Part shown: positions 19,573 to 28,514 of the stretch, in pieces | Position numbering within the stretch: position 1 is the stretch's first letter | How the letters are laid out: each line of letters starts with the position of its first letter | DNA from: Leptospira interrogans serovar Manilae | Lineage (GTDB): Bacteria; Spirochaetota; Leptospiria; Leptospirales; Leptospiraceae | Assembly: GCA_945887855.1 (NCBI GenBank) | Contig: CAMCZP010000014.1 | Span: 1-61,959, forward strand | DNA: 61,959 bases | Direction of reading: 5' to 3' | Position numbers and translations under genes: made by a program | Notes under the pieces: generated by a model | Database searches by the model: none | The model's input: the letters and a program-made list of their open reading frames with translations, nothing else | What the model was told of the DNA's origin: nothing

Positions 19573-20511
19573 TTATGATGATTTTTTTTCTAAATTACCA
19601 TATATTTCTACAAAAGGTGCAGCAATAAATACTGAAGAATAAGTTCCTATAAATACTCCAAAAATAAGTACGTAAGCAAAATCAAATAATTCGGTAGCTC
19701 CACCAAATATTATAGCAACAATAGATATAAGTGTTGCTATAGAAGTATTGATAGTTCTACCAAGAGTTTGGTTAATAGAAATATTCATCACTTCACTAAA
19801 GGAAAAATCATTTTTTCCTCCTAAGTTTTCTCTAATTCTATCGAAAATAACAATAGTATCATTGATAGAATATCCCAGTAAAGTTAAAAGTGCTGCGATA
19901 ATGGGAACACTAGGTTTGATTTGGAATGCACCCATAAATGCTAAAGTGAATAAAAGATCATGCAGAAGAGCAAATGAAGCCCCAAGTGCATATTTAAACT
20001 GAAATCTAAAACTTAAGTATATAGTCATGATGATCATCGTATACACTAATAAGGATATTCCAGTTGAAGTGAGTTCATTCCCAACCACCGCACCTACTTC
20101 ATCAGCAGATAAGATATCTTCGTTGACCACACCAATTCCCGACGTGAGCATTAATATGAATTCTTCAATTTTCGGTTTTTGCTGCTTGTTTGTTTTGCCT
20201 TCAATGGTTGAATTTTTGAGATTATAATCAATGATTCTTGGTATAGAATCTAAACCAACATCAATCTGGTACTGATTTTTTTCTCTATCAATTAGAATTA
20301 CTATAGCCTTTATTTCGTTTGACTCAAAAAATTTGGTAATACTCTCTTTATTTTCTTTTTCTGGAAGTTGTAGTACGGCTCTTAAGCCACCATTAAAATC
20401 TAAAGAGTGAGCAAAACCATTATGAATTATATAAGTTATAAAAAATCCTACAATTATGCAGACAAGGGATGCTGAGAGAGAAATATATTTATATTTTGAA
20501 AAATTAAACAT
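19573..20511 (-). CDS. secF: Protein translocase subunit SecF
   Basis: A 312-residue membrane protein with six predicted helices and a periplasmic loop after the first. The DFNGGLRAVL motif is near 38-47, VGNEL near 143 and the SINDTIVIFDRIRENL signature near 215-230. With SecD it uses the proton-motive force to help pull exported proteins across the inner membrane. It overlaps secD by 8 bp. Confidence 0.96.
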   Translation of the reverse strand: MFNFSKYKYISLSASLVCIIVGFFITYIIHNGFAHSLDFNGGLRAVLQLPEKENKESITKFFESNEIKAIVILIDREKNQYQIDVGLDSIPRIIDYNLKNSTIEGKTNKQQKPKIEEFILMLTSGIGVVNEDILSADEVGAVVGNELTSTGISLLVYTMIIMTIYLSFRFQFKYALGASFALLHDLLFTLAFMGAFQIKPSVPIIAALLTLLGYSINDTIVIFDRIRENLGGKNDFSFSEVMNISINQTLGRTINTSIATLISIVAIIFGGATELFDFAYVLIFGVFIGTYSSVFIAAPFVEIYGNLEKKSS

Positions 20512-22444
20512 TTTTAGCCTCTATAGACTTAAATCCTAATTTTAAGGATTTGATATTTGTTAAATTGAGTAATAAATTGAATAGGATTCTGCTAAATACC
20601 AAGGAAGTAAACATTGAGGTGATAATACCCCAACACAAAGTTATAGCAAATCCTTTGATAGGTCCATTTCCCAATCTAACCATTAGAATCCCTGAGATAA
20701 GTGTTGTTATATTGCTATCAAAAATTGTAGAGAATGCGTTTTCAAATCCATTAGAAACTGCAACTGAAATTGGTTTTCCAATTTCTAACTCTTCTTTAAT
20801 CCGTTCATAAATAATCACATTTGCATCCACAGCCATCCCTACAGTTAAAACTATTCCCGCAAAACCAGGTAGGGTAAGTGTAAAATCCATGAGTGAGAGG
20901 AGACCCATAAGAATTGTAATGTTAGAAAGAAGTGCAATGTCAGCTATTATACCTGCAATTTTATAATAAAATATCATATAAACCATAACTAAAATAAAGC
21001 CTATAAAAACTGATTTAAATCCAACCTGGATGGACTCTATTCCTAGAGTTGGACCTATAAAGCGCATCTCTAGAATTGATAATGGAATCGGTAGAGCTCC
21101 TTCACTGATTATATTGGAAAGACGCAATGCCTCCTCTTGGGTAAAAGATCCTGTGATTTCTGCATGACCCCCTGCAATCGGTCCATTTATTTGTGGATTG
21201 GAGATTACTTTATCTCCCCAAATTATAGCTAAATTTCTTCCCCGATTGTTGGTCGTTACATCTAAAAATTTTTCCGATCCAGCAGGTGTGAGAGAAAATG
21301 AAATAGTCCATCCATAGTTATTAGAATTATAACTGGGCCTTGCATCTGTTAAATCATTTCCACTCAAAGCAATAGCTTTCTCTAAAATAACAAATTTTCG
21401 AGGGAGAAGGGGACTGTTCGGTTTGCTACCCCTTGCCCAGTATGCGAATATTTTAAATTTATCGGAGGGAATTTTGTATTTTTCTTCTAAAGAATTTAAA
21501 AATTCATCTTGGGACTTTTTACTTGCTTTGTTATTTACCATTGTTTGGAATTTAACAATATCAGTTTTTTCTCTTTGGTTGGAAGATACTAACTCATCTT
21601 CTTCTTTGTCAATGACTCTCTCGAATGCTCCACGTCTTTCACCATCAGAAGGTTCTTCTAATCTGTATTCCACAGTTTCTGTACTTTGTAATATTTCTAA
21701 TATTTGAGTGGAATTAGATACTCCTGGAAGTGCTACTTCGATAGAGTCCTGGTCTTTTTGGATTCTAACCTGAGGTTCTGTGAGATTTTGATTTGTAAGA
21801 CGGTTGTCTATGATTAGTTTTGCTTTCTCTAATTCAATTAATTTTCTAGTTTCAGTCAATTCAAAAGAATTTTCTAAATCTTCTAATCTCTTTTTTGCTT
21901 TTTCTTTTTCATCTGGAGATTTATCTTTTGAATTTATAATTTCATTTAGATCGCTGATTTCTTTTGAATATAAGCTCTTTAATTTTACTATATAGTTTTC
22001 AAAATCACCTTTTAGAACAACTCTCATTCCACCTTGAAGATCCAATCCTAATTTAATGGTCATTGATTTGCCTTTCTTTAGGAATCTTTCAATTTCAGTG
22101 GGGATTAAAACATTTTTTGATTCTAAAAATAACTTAATATTTTCTTGAGAAATTTGGTTGATTTGAGCAGAAGTAATAAATCTTCCCGTAACAGTAAAAG
22201 TTAAATTTTCTGGTATACCTTTTTCTGGATCAGGTGAAATTGTATACTTGCTATTTGAATTATAATCTGACTTCCATCTTTTTATAAAATTATTTAATAT
22301 AATTTCTGATTCTTCTTTAGGCAATGATTTATAGTCTGGATTGATGACTAATTCTAATTGTCTGGTTGCAAAGTTTGGATACAATAAAACCACAGCAATA
22401 ATAAGAATAATAAATGGAAAAAATATCCAAGTTGATGACTTCAA
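20504..22444 (-). CDS. secD: Protein translocase subunit SecD
   Basis: A 646-residue RND-superfamily membrane protein with one N-terminal helix (about 7-24), a large periplasmic domain and five C-terminal helices. Typical motifs are KLGLDLQGGMRVVL near 130-143, NEEALRLSN-like TQEEALRLSNIISEGALP, and the AVDANVIIYERIKEEL signature near 535-550. The periplasmic part contains Lys/Glu-rich stretches (for example 160-205) that lengthen it compared with many SecD proteins. The start is TTG with GGAG at good spacing. Coupled to secF. Confidence 0.96.
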   Translation of the reverse strand: MKSSTWIFFPFIILIIAVVLLYPNFATRQLELVINPDYKSLPKEESEIILNNFIKRWKSDYNSNSKYTISPDPEKGIPENLTFTVTGRFITSAQINQISQENIKLFLESKNVLIPTEIERFLKKGKSMTIKLGLDLQGGMRVVLKGDFENYIVKLKSLYSKEISDLNEIINSKDKSPDEKEKAKKRLEDLENSFELTETRKLIELEKAKLIIDNRLTNQNLTEPQVRIQKDQDSIEVALPGVSNSTQILEILQSTETVEYRLEEPSDGERRGAFERVIDKEEDELVSSNQREKTDIVKFQTMVNNKASKKSQDEFLNSLEEKYKIPSDKFKIFAYWARGSKPNSPLLPRKFVILEKAIALSGNDLTDARPSYNSNNYGWTISFSLTPAGSEKFLDVTTNNRGRNLAIIWGDKVISNPQINGPIAGGHAEITGSFTQEEALRLSNIISEGALPIPLSILEMRFIGPTLGIESIQVGFKSVFIGFILVMVYMIFYYKIAGIIADIALLSNITILMGLLSLMDFTLTLPGFAGIVLTVGMAVDANVIIYERIKEELEIGKPISVAVSNGFENAFSTIFDSNITTLISGILMVRLGNGPIKGFAITLCWGIITSMFTSLVFSRILFNLLLNLTNIKSLKLGFKSIEAKNV

Positions 22445-22469
22445 AACTAACTCCTCAGTTTAAAATGCT

Positions 22470-23018
22470 TCATTTGTTTCTAAATTTACTAAATATTCTT
22501 GTATTTTGATTTGTTCGGGACGATGAATCTCCCCTTAGTCTATAAATTGCAAACAAAATCAATAATCCAATGATTAAAACAATTTTTTTATTTTCCGATA
22601 AAAATTGTAATACAATATTAGGTTTTTGAGGAATTGTTTGTTTTGATTTATCTACATTTTTAGAAGGTTCTTCTTGTGGTTTGGTTACTTCTATAGGATT
22701 TGAAATTTCTAATTCTGTGGGCTGGATCCCATTTTCAGGATTTGAAACAGAGGAATTTACATCTAAACTTTCAGGAGTATAGATTGCACCTTCTTCAAGC
22801 CAAAATTGGTTAGAGATTTTATTATTTTCCCGAGAAAAACCTATTTGGTTTGATGGTTCGATTCCTTTTTTAGCTGTTTCTTGTTTTTTTTGGGGCTTTT
22901 TTTTACGAATCGAATATTCTTCTGACTTAAGATTTTGAAATGAAACTATAAATACCAATCCAAGAAGAAGTATGCTTTGGATTTTGCGATTAAAGAAGAT
23001 GGGTGTTTTAAGTTTCAT
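22470..23018 (-). CDS. Unknown membrane-anchored protein between yajC and secD
   Basis: A 182-residue protein I do not recognise. It has an N-terminal hydrophobic stretch (about 14-28) that could be a signal peptide or anchor, and a Lys/Gln-rich then Ser/Glu/Pro-rich low-complexity middle (35-135). A second hydrophobic helix lies at about 147-162, then a short basic tail. Layout recalls small accessory membrane proteins such as FliO, but no sequence signature supports that. It sits between yajC (44-bp gap) and secD (25-bp gap), so a link to Sec translocation is a reasonable guess only. Confidence 0.7.
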   Translation of the reverse strand: MKLKTPIFFNRKIQSILLLGLVFIVSFQNLKSEEYSIRKKKPQKKQETAKKGIEPSNQIGFSRENNKISNQFWLEEGAIYTPESLDVNSSVSNPENGIQPTELEISNPIEVTKPQEEPSKNVDKSKQTIPQKPNIVLQFLSENKKIVLIIGLLILFAIYRLRGDSSSRTNQNTRIFSKFRNK

Positions 23019-23062
23019 TTTTTATTCAGTTGGAAAAAGATTTAATAACAGCAGGAAAACCA

Positions 23063-23392
23063 TTATGGGTTTGCTTTTTTCTTCGTCAAAACACTTGAAT
23101 TGAACACAACATTAGTATCTTTTGCAATGTTTAAAACTACTGTTTCATTGTTGTCTCTAAACTCTACAACCTTTCCATGGATACCACTACTTGTCAGTAC
23201 TGTATCGCCTTTCTGAAGACCTTCAATCATTTTTTTTCGATCTTCTTCTTCTTTTCTTTGGGGACGTATTACAAGAAAATACATCATTAAAAACATGATG
23301 GGTAGCAAAATGAGTGTGGAGACAAGTGATTTCGTAGAATCTTGTGATTCCTGTGCCAAAAATACGAGTACTGTAGAAGCGAATAAATTCAT
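23063..23392 (-). CDS. yajC: Preprotein translocase subunit YajC
   Basis: A 109-residue protein with one transmembrane helix at about 26-45 and the family motif FLVIRPQRKEEEDRKKMIEGLQ, then GDTVLTSSGIHGKVVE. YajC associates with SecDF. The N-terminal region before the helix is somewhat longer than in E. coli. It lies 30 bp after trpD and precedes the unknown 182-residue gene and secD. Confidence 0.94.
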   Translation of the reverse strand: MNLFASTVLVFLAQESQDSTKSLVSTLILLPIMFLMMYFLVIRPQRKEEEDRKKMIEGLQKGDTVLTSSGIHGKVVEFRDNNETVVLNIAKDTNVVFNSSVLTKKKANP

Positions 23393-23422
23393 AATTGTAG
23401 TCTTAAAATCCTATTTGAATTT

Positions 23423-24460
23423 TCAATCTTTTATTTGGTCGATATTTTGATTTGAGTGCTTAGTAATTTTATCAAAATACTCCCATACGTTTCCCTTTCT
23501 TATTTGTGTGAGTGCTTCTTCAAATCCTTTTTCTATGGAATTTGCTTTCTCCATTAAAAATAATCCAACACCAGCATTGAGGGCAACTTTATAGGTGCCT
23601 GTGATGATTTCTCCCTTCAGTACCCTCTCTGAAAGTCGAATGGATTCAGTTTTGGTGGAAGCATACACTTCTTCTGATTTTAAATTTTTTAAGTCTAAAA
23701 TAGCAGGAGAAAATTCTAAATATTCAATTTTTTCATCCTGAATGAGTGCATATCGGGTTGGTTGGAAAATAGAGAATTCATCAAATCCATCTAGAGCATG
23801 ACAAACAATTGCTTTTTTACATCCCAAAAGTTTTAGCACATTTGCAAACTTTTCTATGAGCTCTTCGCTGTAAACACCCACAATTTGGTGAGTGGGCGCC
23901 AATGGATTGCTTAAAGGACCCAAAAGATTAAATACTGTCCGAAAGCCCAATTCTTTTCTCACCGCCGCAGCAAATTTCATTGCAGGGTGCCAATGGGGTG
24001 CAAATAAAAAAGTAAATCCTTGGGATTCAACTCTCTTTGCTAATTCTAAATGATCTCCCTTGTAATTGTATCCAAATTCATCTAGAAAATCACTTGATCC
24101 ACATAAGGAGCTAACAGAACGATTACCATGTTTTGCTATTTTGATACCCATGGATGCTAAGGTCAATGCTGAGATAGTAGAAATATTTATAGAATTTTTT
24201 CCATCTCCCCCGGTGCCACATGTATCTAAAAATTCAAATGAAAATTTTGCATTTGTTTTTGATGATGCATTTCTCACAGCCTTGACGAAACCCGCAAGTT
24301 CAACTTGGGTTTCACCTTTCATTTTTAGTGCAGTTAAAAAAGATGAAAGTATGATTTCTGAGATTTCTCCAGCCATAACTGAATTTAGAAAATTGAATGA
24401 TTCTTCAAAACTTAAGTTTTCTTTATCTATTAATTTTTGGATGTATATCGTGGAATTCAT
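23423..24460 (-). CDS. trpD: Anthranilate phosphoribosyltransferase
   Basis: A 345-residue enzyme adding phosphoribosyl to anthranilate in tryptophan synthesis. The PRPP-binding GTGGDGKNSINIST is near 81-94, followed by KHGNRSVSS and the anthranilate-site stretch FLFAPHWHPAM. Length is normal. No other trp gene is nearby; it overlaps pgsA by 4 bp (ATGA) inside an envelope-biogenesis operon, so its expression is probably set by that operon rather than by tryptophan. Confidence 0.95.
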   Translation of the reverse strand: MNSTIYIQKLIDKENLSFEESFNFLNSVMAGEISEIILSSFLTALKMKGETQVELAGFVKAVRNASSKTNAKFSFEFLDTCGTGGDGKNSINISTISALTLASMGIKIAKHGNRSVSSLCGSSDFLDEFGYNYKGDHLELAKRVESQGFTFLFAPHWHPAMKFAAAVRKELGFRTVFNLLGPLSNPLAPTHQIVGVYSEELIEKFANVLKLLGCKKAIVCHALDGFDEFSIFQPTRYALIQDEKIEYLEFSPAILDLKNLKSEEVYASTKTESIRLSERVLKGEIITGTYKVALNAGVGLFLMEKANSIEKGFEEALTQIRKGNVWEYFDKITKHSNQNIDQIKD

Positions 24461-25191
24461 TTTTTTTGCTTGTACGCATTGATTATATTTTTGATGTTGA
24501 GAAGATGCCTATTTGTAATGATATACCTAATTCCAGAAAATACAGTGATACCTGTAGTTAGCAGCATAACATAATAAGGTAAAAAAGTAGCTACGGAATT
24601 TATTAGGGTTTGTTCACTACTAATATGATTGATTGTATCAATAAAATTTATAAATCCTTCGTTGGCAATCTGGATTCCTAATTTCCCTGAATTCTTACCC
24701 ACGTCATACATTTGATTGATAATTTTTCTTTGACCTGTTGAAACAACTATAAATAGAGACAAAAGTATTGCAATGGAACTAATCTGAAAAAACGTTTTTA
24801 ATTTAGCAATTTTTGTGGTGTGGACTGGTTTTCCCTGTAATATTCCAATATATCGAAGGCTGGTTATTAACATATCTCTCAAAATAATTAAGAATACCAT
24901 CCAAGTTTCAACCTGTTCATTTAAAACTAAAAATGTAATAAATGAACCAATCACTAATATTTTATCAGCAAGTGGATCTAAGAATTTTCCAAACTCAGTT
25001 GTTTGGTTCCATTTTCTAGCAAGATACCCATCTACAAGATCTGTAATAGATGCTATCAAGAAAATAGCAAATGCTAGAATATTGTAAAACAATTCTTCTT
25101 TGAATAGAAAGTAGATAAATACAGGAACCAACAAAATTCTAATAACTGTTAAAAAATTAGGAATGTTGAAATTCTTTTCTTCAAATGTCAA
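24457..25191 (-). CDS. pgsA: CDP-diacylglycerol-glycerol-3-phosphate phosphatidyltransferase
   Basis: A 244-residue membrane enzyme of the CDP-alcohol phosphatidyltransferase family, making phosphatidylglycerol phosphate. The signature is complete: D51, D54-G, A58-R, G68, D72 and D76. It is about 50 residues longer than typical PgsA. The extra part (about 155-205) is a polar stretch between the last helices. The start is TTG, overlapping the rimO stop as TTGA. Confidence 0.9.
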   Translation of the reverse strand: MTFEEKNFNIPNFLTVIRILLVPVFIYFLFKEELFYNILAFAIFLIASITDLVDGYLARKWNQTTEFGKFLDPLADKILVIGSFITFLVLNEQVETWMVFLIILRDMLITSLRYIGILQGKPVHTTKIAKLKTFFQISSIAILLSLFIVVSTGQRKIINQMYDVGKNSGKLGIQIANEGFINFIDTINHISSEQTLINSVATFLPYYVMLLTTGITVFSGIRYIITNRHLLNIKNIINAYKQKK

Positions 25192-26543
25192 AGAATGACT
25201 CCTGTTTCTCTAGGAATAAAGGTTCCTTCCATGTCATATTCTGAAAAAGATGTAATACGAACCTTACCTATCATGCCTTGTTTTAAATTTTCTGGGCTAC
25301 AAAATACAACTTCATCGATTTCGGGAGCATCTTGAAATCTTCTTACAATGGCTTCTTTTTTTGTGACTTCATCTACAATAGCATCGTACTCTTTTCCAAT
25401 TCGTATTAAGTGAGCCTCTTCTAATTTTTTTAAGTGAAGATCCCTTATTAAATTGATTCTATGGGCTTTTTCTGACTCCTGTACAGTTTCTGAGAGAGTA
25501 AAAGCTTTGGTTCCCTCTTGGGGAGAAAAACTAAAAAGTGCTAATTTTTCTGGCTTTATAGTGTCTATGAATTCTAAGACCTGGTCAATATCCTCAGAAG
25601 TTTCGCCGGGGTATCCTATGATGATGGATGTTCTAATTTCTAAATCTTTAACAGTGCGTGCTTTAAAAAAGAGATCTTTAAAAAAGGATAGGTTTCCGCT
25701 TCGATTCATACTTTTTAATACCTTTTCAGATACATGCTGGATGGGGGATTCGAAGTAGGGGGCTATCTTTTTATTTTCTAGAAAGGCGTCCAAGAGTTTG
25801 TATGTTTTTTTATCGGGATACAAATAGAGGGGTCGAATCAGCTCTACACCTTCTATCTGGGAGATTTCCATTAGGAGGTTTTTTAAAGTTTCCGTGTCCC
25901 TGCCATAAAAAACTGTATCTTGTGATACTAAACAAATTTCCTTTGATCCAGATCCAACTGCCTTTTTTACATCTAGCAATATATTTTCAGGGGAGTAATC
26001 TTTGAATTCTCCCCGTAAACTCGGGATGATACAAAAATTACATCCGCGGTTACACCCATCTGATACCTTAATAAAACTAAAGGGTTTGTTAGATTTTTTT
26101 TTAAAAATTGATTCCCGTATTTTTATTTCATCATTGATTTCATTTATATTTTTAAAATCAGATGGGAATTGTGTTTTGATAAGTTTTCCAGCATCTTTGT
26201 ATTTACCAGTGCCAAAACAGAGATCAACTTCAGGGATGTCATCGCGTATTGCATCTGGAAATCTTTCTGCAAAACAACCCACAACCACTAATTTTTGTTT
26301 TCTTTTTTTCTTTATTTTTGCTGCTGAAAGAATGGTATCAATGGTTTCTTCTGTTGCAGACGTAATAAATGTACAGGTGTTGATTAGGTGATAATCAGAA
26401 TCTAATGGGTTCTTTGCAGGAATAAGACCTTCCAAGAGCAAAGATTCTTCCATATGCTGAGAATCCGCTATATTCTTAGGACAGCCTAGGGTGGTAATAT
26501 AAAAACTTTTTTGTTGAGAGCCCCCTGGCTGTGCCAAAATCAA
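25188..26543 (-). CDS. rimO: Ribosomal protein uS12 methylthiotransferase RimO
   Basis: A 451-residue radical-SAM methylthiotransferase that modifies an Asp of ribosomal protein uS12. The N-terminal UPF0004 domain has Cys21 (LGCPKN), Cys57 and Cys90 for the auxiliary cluster. The radical-SAM motif is GCNRGCNFC with Cys164, Cys168 and Cys171. A TRAM domain ends the protein. TLGCPKNIADS is typical of RimO rather than MiaB. The start is TTG, overlapping the rodZ-like stop. The pair rimO-pgsA is common in several phyla. Confidence 0.94.
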   Translation of the reverse strand: MILAQPGGSQQKSFYITTLGCPKNIADSQHMEESLLLEGLIPAKNPLDSDYHLINTCTFITSATEETIDTILSAAKIKKKRKQKLVVVGCFAERFPDAIRDDIPEVDLCFGTGKYKDAGKLIKTQFPSDFKNINEINDEIKIRESIFKKKSNKPFSFIKVSDGCNRGCNFCIIPSLRGEFKDYSPENILLDVKKAVGSGSKEICLVSQDTVFYGRDTETLKNLLMEISQIEGVELIRPLYLYPDKKTYKLLDAFLENKKIAPYFESPIQHVSEKVLKSMNRSGNLSFFKDLFFKARTVKDLEIRTSIIIGYPGETSEDIDQVLEFIDTIKPEKLALFSFSPQEGTKAFTLSETVQESEKAHRINLIRDLHLKKLEEAHLIRIGKEYDAIVDEVTKKEAIVRRFQDAPEIDEVVFCSPENLKQGMIGKVRITSFSEYDMEGTFIPRETGVIL

Positions 26544-27655
26544 TCTCCCATTTCTTTGATGATGAATTGGGTGCTGTCATAGGGACTGGCAGCTTTGTAG
26601 AAGATTTTTTTTGTTGTTTTGCCCGGTCTACCCATTTTGATCCTTTCCTTTCCATTTTGGATCATTTCTACAGCTCCCCCATCTCCTACTTTTATTTCTA
26701 ATCTATCCTTAGCTTCTAGTTGTTTTGTTTCACCGGGAGAAATAAGACCTCGTTCTCCTGTTTGTCCATCTACAATAAATTCAGCATAGCTGGATCGTAT
26801 AAAGAAAAGAGTAACCTGGATGGGAACATCTCCTGAGGGTTTCTTTGGAGAGCCTACACGTTCATCACTGAGTGTGATCAAAACTTTGGCAGATTTTTCT
26901 GTGATTGCCTGGGTTAGCACTTTGATATCTCTTCTCAAAGATTCTAGCTCGGGGTTGTTATAGCTCAAAAGGGATTCCTCATTTACCTTGGAACGAAAGA
27001 AATATACCTTTTTTTCGGGAAATACGTTGAAACCAATGACTGCAATGTTTTCATTTTCTGAATTAACCTCGACTCCTTTTATAAAGATTTTACATTGTTG
27101 GTTATTAACAGAAAAAGTAAAGCCTTGGTCGGGAGTGAGAGTGAATGGAACACTAGATCCTTCAGGAACAGTTTGAGATTCAAATTTTACATCAGTGGGT
27201 ATGGAGGAACCAAATTTCCCCTCATCAAGAATACTATTGGGATTGGAATTTTCTTCTTCTCCCGGTTTGGAGTCATAAATATAAGAGAAGCCGAGTATCC
27301 CTGCTAGTACCAAAACAACAATTAGAATTGGCAAAAGAGCCCTATTTTTTTCTAGTTCAACCGCTAACATTTTTACAGTTGGTTTGGTAAGCTCTTCTAA
27401 TGGAAGTTGGCTTTCCTCATCCTGTTCCCCTCTGTAAAGATTGAGCATGTGGGAAGTATCTAATTTTAGGTAATCTGAATAGGTTTTTAAAAATCCAATT
27501 GTAAATGTTTCCGCTGGAAAGAGACTGTAATCTTCACTCTCCAGGGCTAGGATGAATTTCATGGCAATATTTGTATCTTTTGAAACATCTTTAACGGAAA
27601 GATTTTTTTCTTCCCGTGTTTCTCTAAGTATTTGTCCGACTCTTTTAGCACTCAC
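26540..27655 (-). CDS. RodZ-like membrane protein with N-terminal HTH
   Basis: A 371-residue bitopic protein. Residues 1-66 form an HTH_25/Xre-like domain (VGQILRETREEKNLSVKDVS, then the FTIGFLKTYSDYL helix). A transmembrane helix follows at about 107-127. The periplasmic part ends in a beta-rich domain (about 285-365) like the RodZ C-terminal DUF4115 fold. RodZ links MreB to the elongation machinery that sets cell shape. The middle region (130-285) is family-specific and unassigned. The start is GTG with GGAG 8 bases upstream. It lies between lolA and rimO. Confidence 0.8.
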   Translation of the reverse strand: MSAKRVGQILRETREEKNLSVKDVSKDTNIAMKFILALESEDYSLFPAETFTIGFLKTYSDYLKLDTSHMLNLYRGEQDEESQLPLEELTKPTVKMLAVELEKNRALLPILIVVLVLAGILGFSYIYDSKPGEEENSNPNSILDEGKFGSSIPTDVKFESQTVPEGSSVPFTLTPDQGFTFSVNNQQCKIFIKGVEVNSENENIAVIGFNVFPEKKVYFFRSKVNEESLLSYNNPELESLRRDIKVLTQAITEKSAKVLITLSDERVGSPKKPSGDVPIQVTLFFIRSSYAEFIVDGQTGERGLISPGETKQLEAKDRLEIKVGDGGAVEMIQNGKERIKMGRPGKTTKKIFYKAASPYDSTQFIIKEMGD

Positions 27656-27669
27656 TGATGTGTCTCCGT

Positions 27670-28362
27670 TTATTGATTGTTGCTGACCAATGGATTGTTT
27701 ACAATTTTAGCATTTCCACTGATATGATAATTGAATAATCCATCTTCAATTTCAGCATCTGGTATAAATTTGCTATATTCCAGGATGGTCTCTTTACCTC
27801 TGGAATCTTTTCCTATAGCTTTATGAACAATATAGTCATTGGCATTGATATACAAAGTCATAGTTTCAAACCCACCTATTTTCTCTCTTTGTTCGAGTGA
27901 GAGTACAAAGTACTCTTTTCCCTCTAATTTTTGGGGTTGGTTGATGGAATCAAACTTATAATGGTATTTTCGGAAGATTCTATTCAAACCGGGTGAGGAA
28001 TTTGCCTGGAAAATAGGTTCTCCAGAAGTATTATTTTTTGAAATTTCTAAGTCCTGTTTTCCTACTGCACCTATTTTTTTGATATATATCCAAAGGGTTT
28101 TTCCATCTGAAACAATTGCATCCCCGTCGGGGGCTTCAAAGTCATAACGAATCTTTCCGGGAGATTTAAATAGACAGTTTCCCTTCATTTGAGTAGATTT
28201 TTTGTTATTATTGATGGTTATTAAAAAATCGGATGAGTAACTTTTAAGTTCTGAATACCGTTTTTTAACTTTTTTCACCACCTCTGAGGGAGAATTCCAA
28301 TTGTGTGCCTGTGAAAATAGAGAAAATGAATATAAAAACAAGAAAAGTATAGATAATTTCAT
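27670..28362 (-). CDS. lolA: LolA-like outer-membrane lipoprotein carrier
   Basis: A periplasmic protein of the LolA fold that ferries lipoproteins to the outer membrane. The start chosen here is the internal Met ([16 protein letters not shown]), which gives a clean signal peptide. An ATG 13 codons earlier (28401) would put a basic tail in front of it. Motifs include [32 protein letters not shown], given here in part as [13 protein letters not shown] and SDGKTLWIY, which is the LolA core. It leads the eleven-gene minus-strand run, 14 bp before the rodZ-like gene. The giant lipoprotein gene upstream is ended by its own terminator. Confidence 0.85.
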   Translation of the reverse strand: MKLSILFLFLYSFSLFSQAHNWNSPSEVVKKVKKRYSELKSYSSDFLITINNNKKSTQMKGNCLFKSPGKIRYDFEAPDGDAIVSDGKTLWIYIKKIGAVGKQDLEISKNNTSGEPIFQANSSPGLNRIFRKYHYKFDSINQPQKLEGKEYFVLSLEQREKIGGFETMTLYINANDYIVHKAIGKDSRGKETILEYSKFIPDAEIEDGLFNYHISGNAKIVNNPLVSNNQ

Positions 28363-28471
28363 ATTTTGATGTTTGTTCCTATTCCACTCTTTTCTACCCA
28401 TAGGAATATGTTAAGAAAAATATTATGTTTAAAAACATAGGTAGAAAGAATGTATAAAAAAGATAGAAAAT

Positions 28472-28503
28472 AGAAACGCTTATTCTTTAAAACAAGCGTT
28501 TCT
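28472..28503 (-). terminator. Intrinsic terminator of the giant lipoprotein gene
   Basis: AGAAACGCTT at 28472-28481 pairs perfectly with AAGCGTTTCT at 28494-28503 around a 12-nt loop. Read on the minus strand, the 10-bp stem comes 11 bases after the stop of the lipoprotein gene and leads into a T-rich stretch (ATTTTCTATCTTTTTT). It separates that gene from lolA. Confidence 0.85.
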
Positions 28504-28514
28504 GGTTTTATGGA

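Noticed and set aside
24066..24482. 138-residue plus-strand frame across trpD
   Set aside because: It mirrors conserved trpD codons and has no ribosome site or motif.
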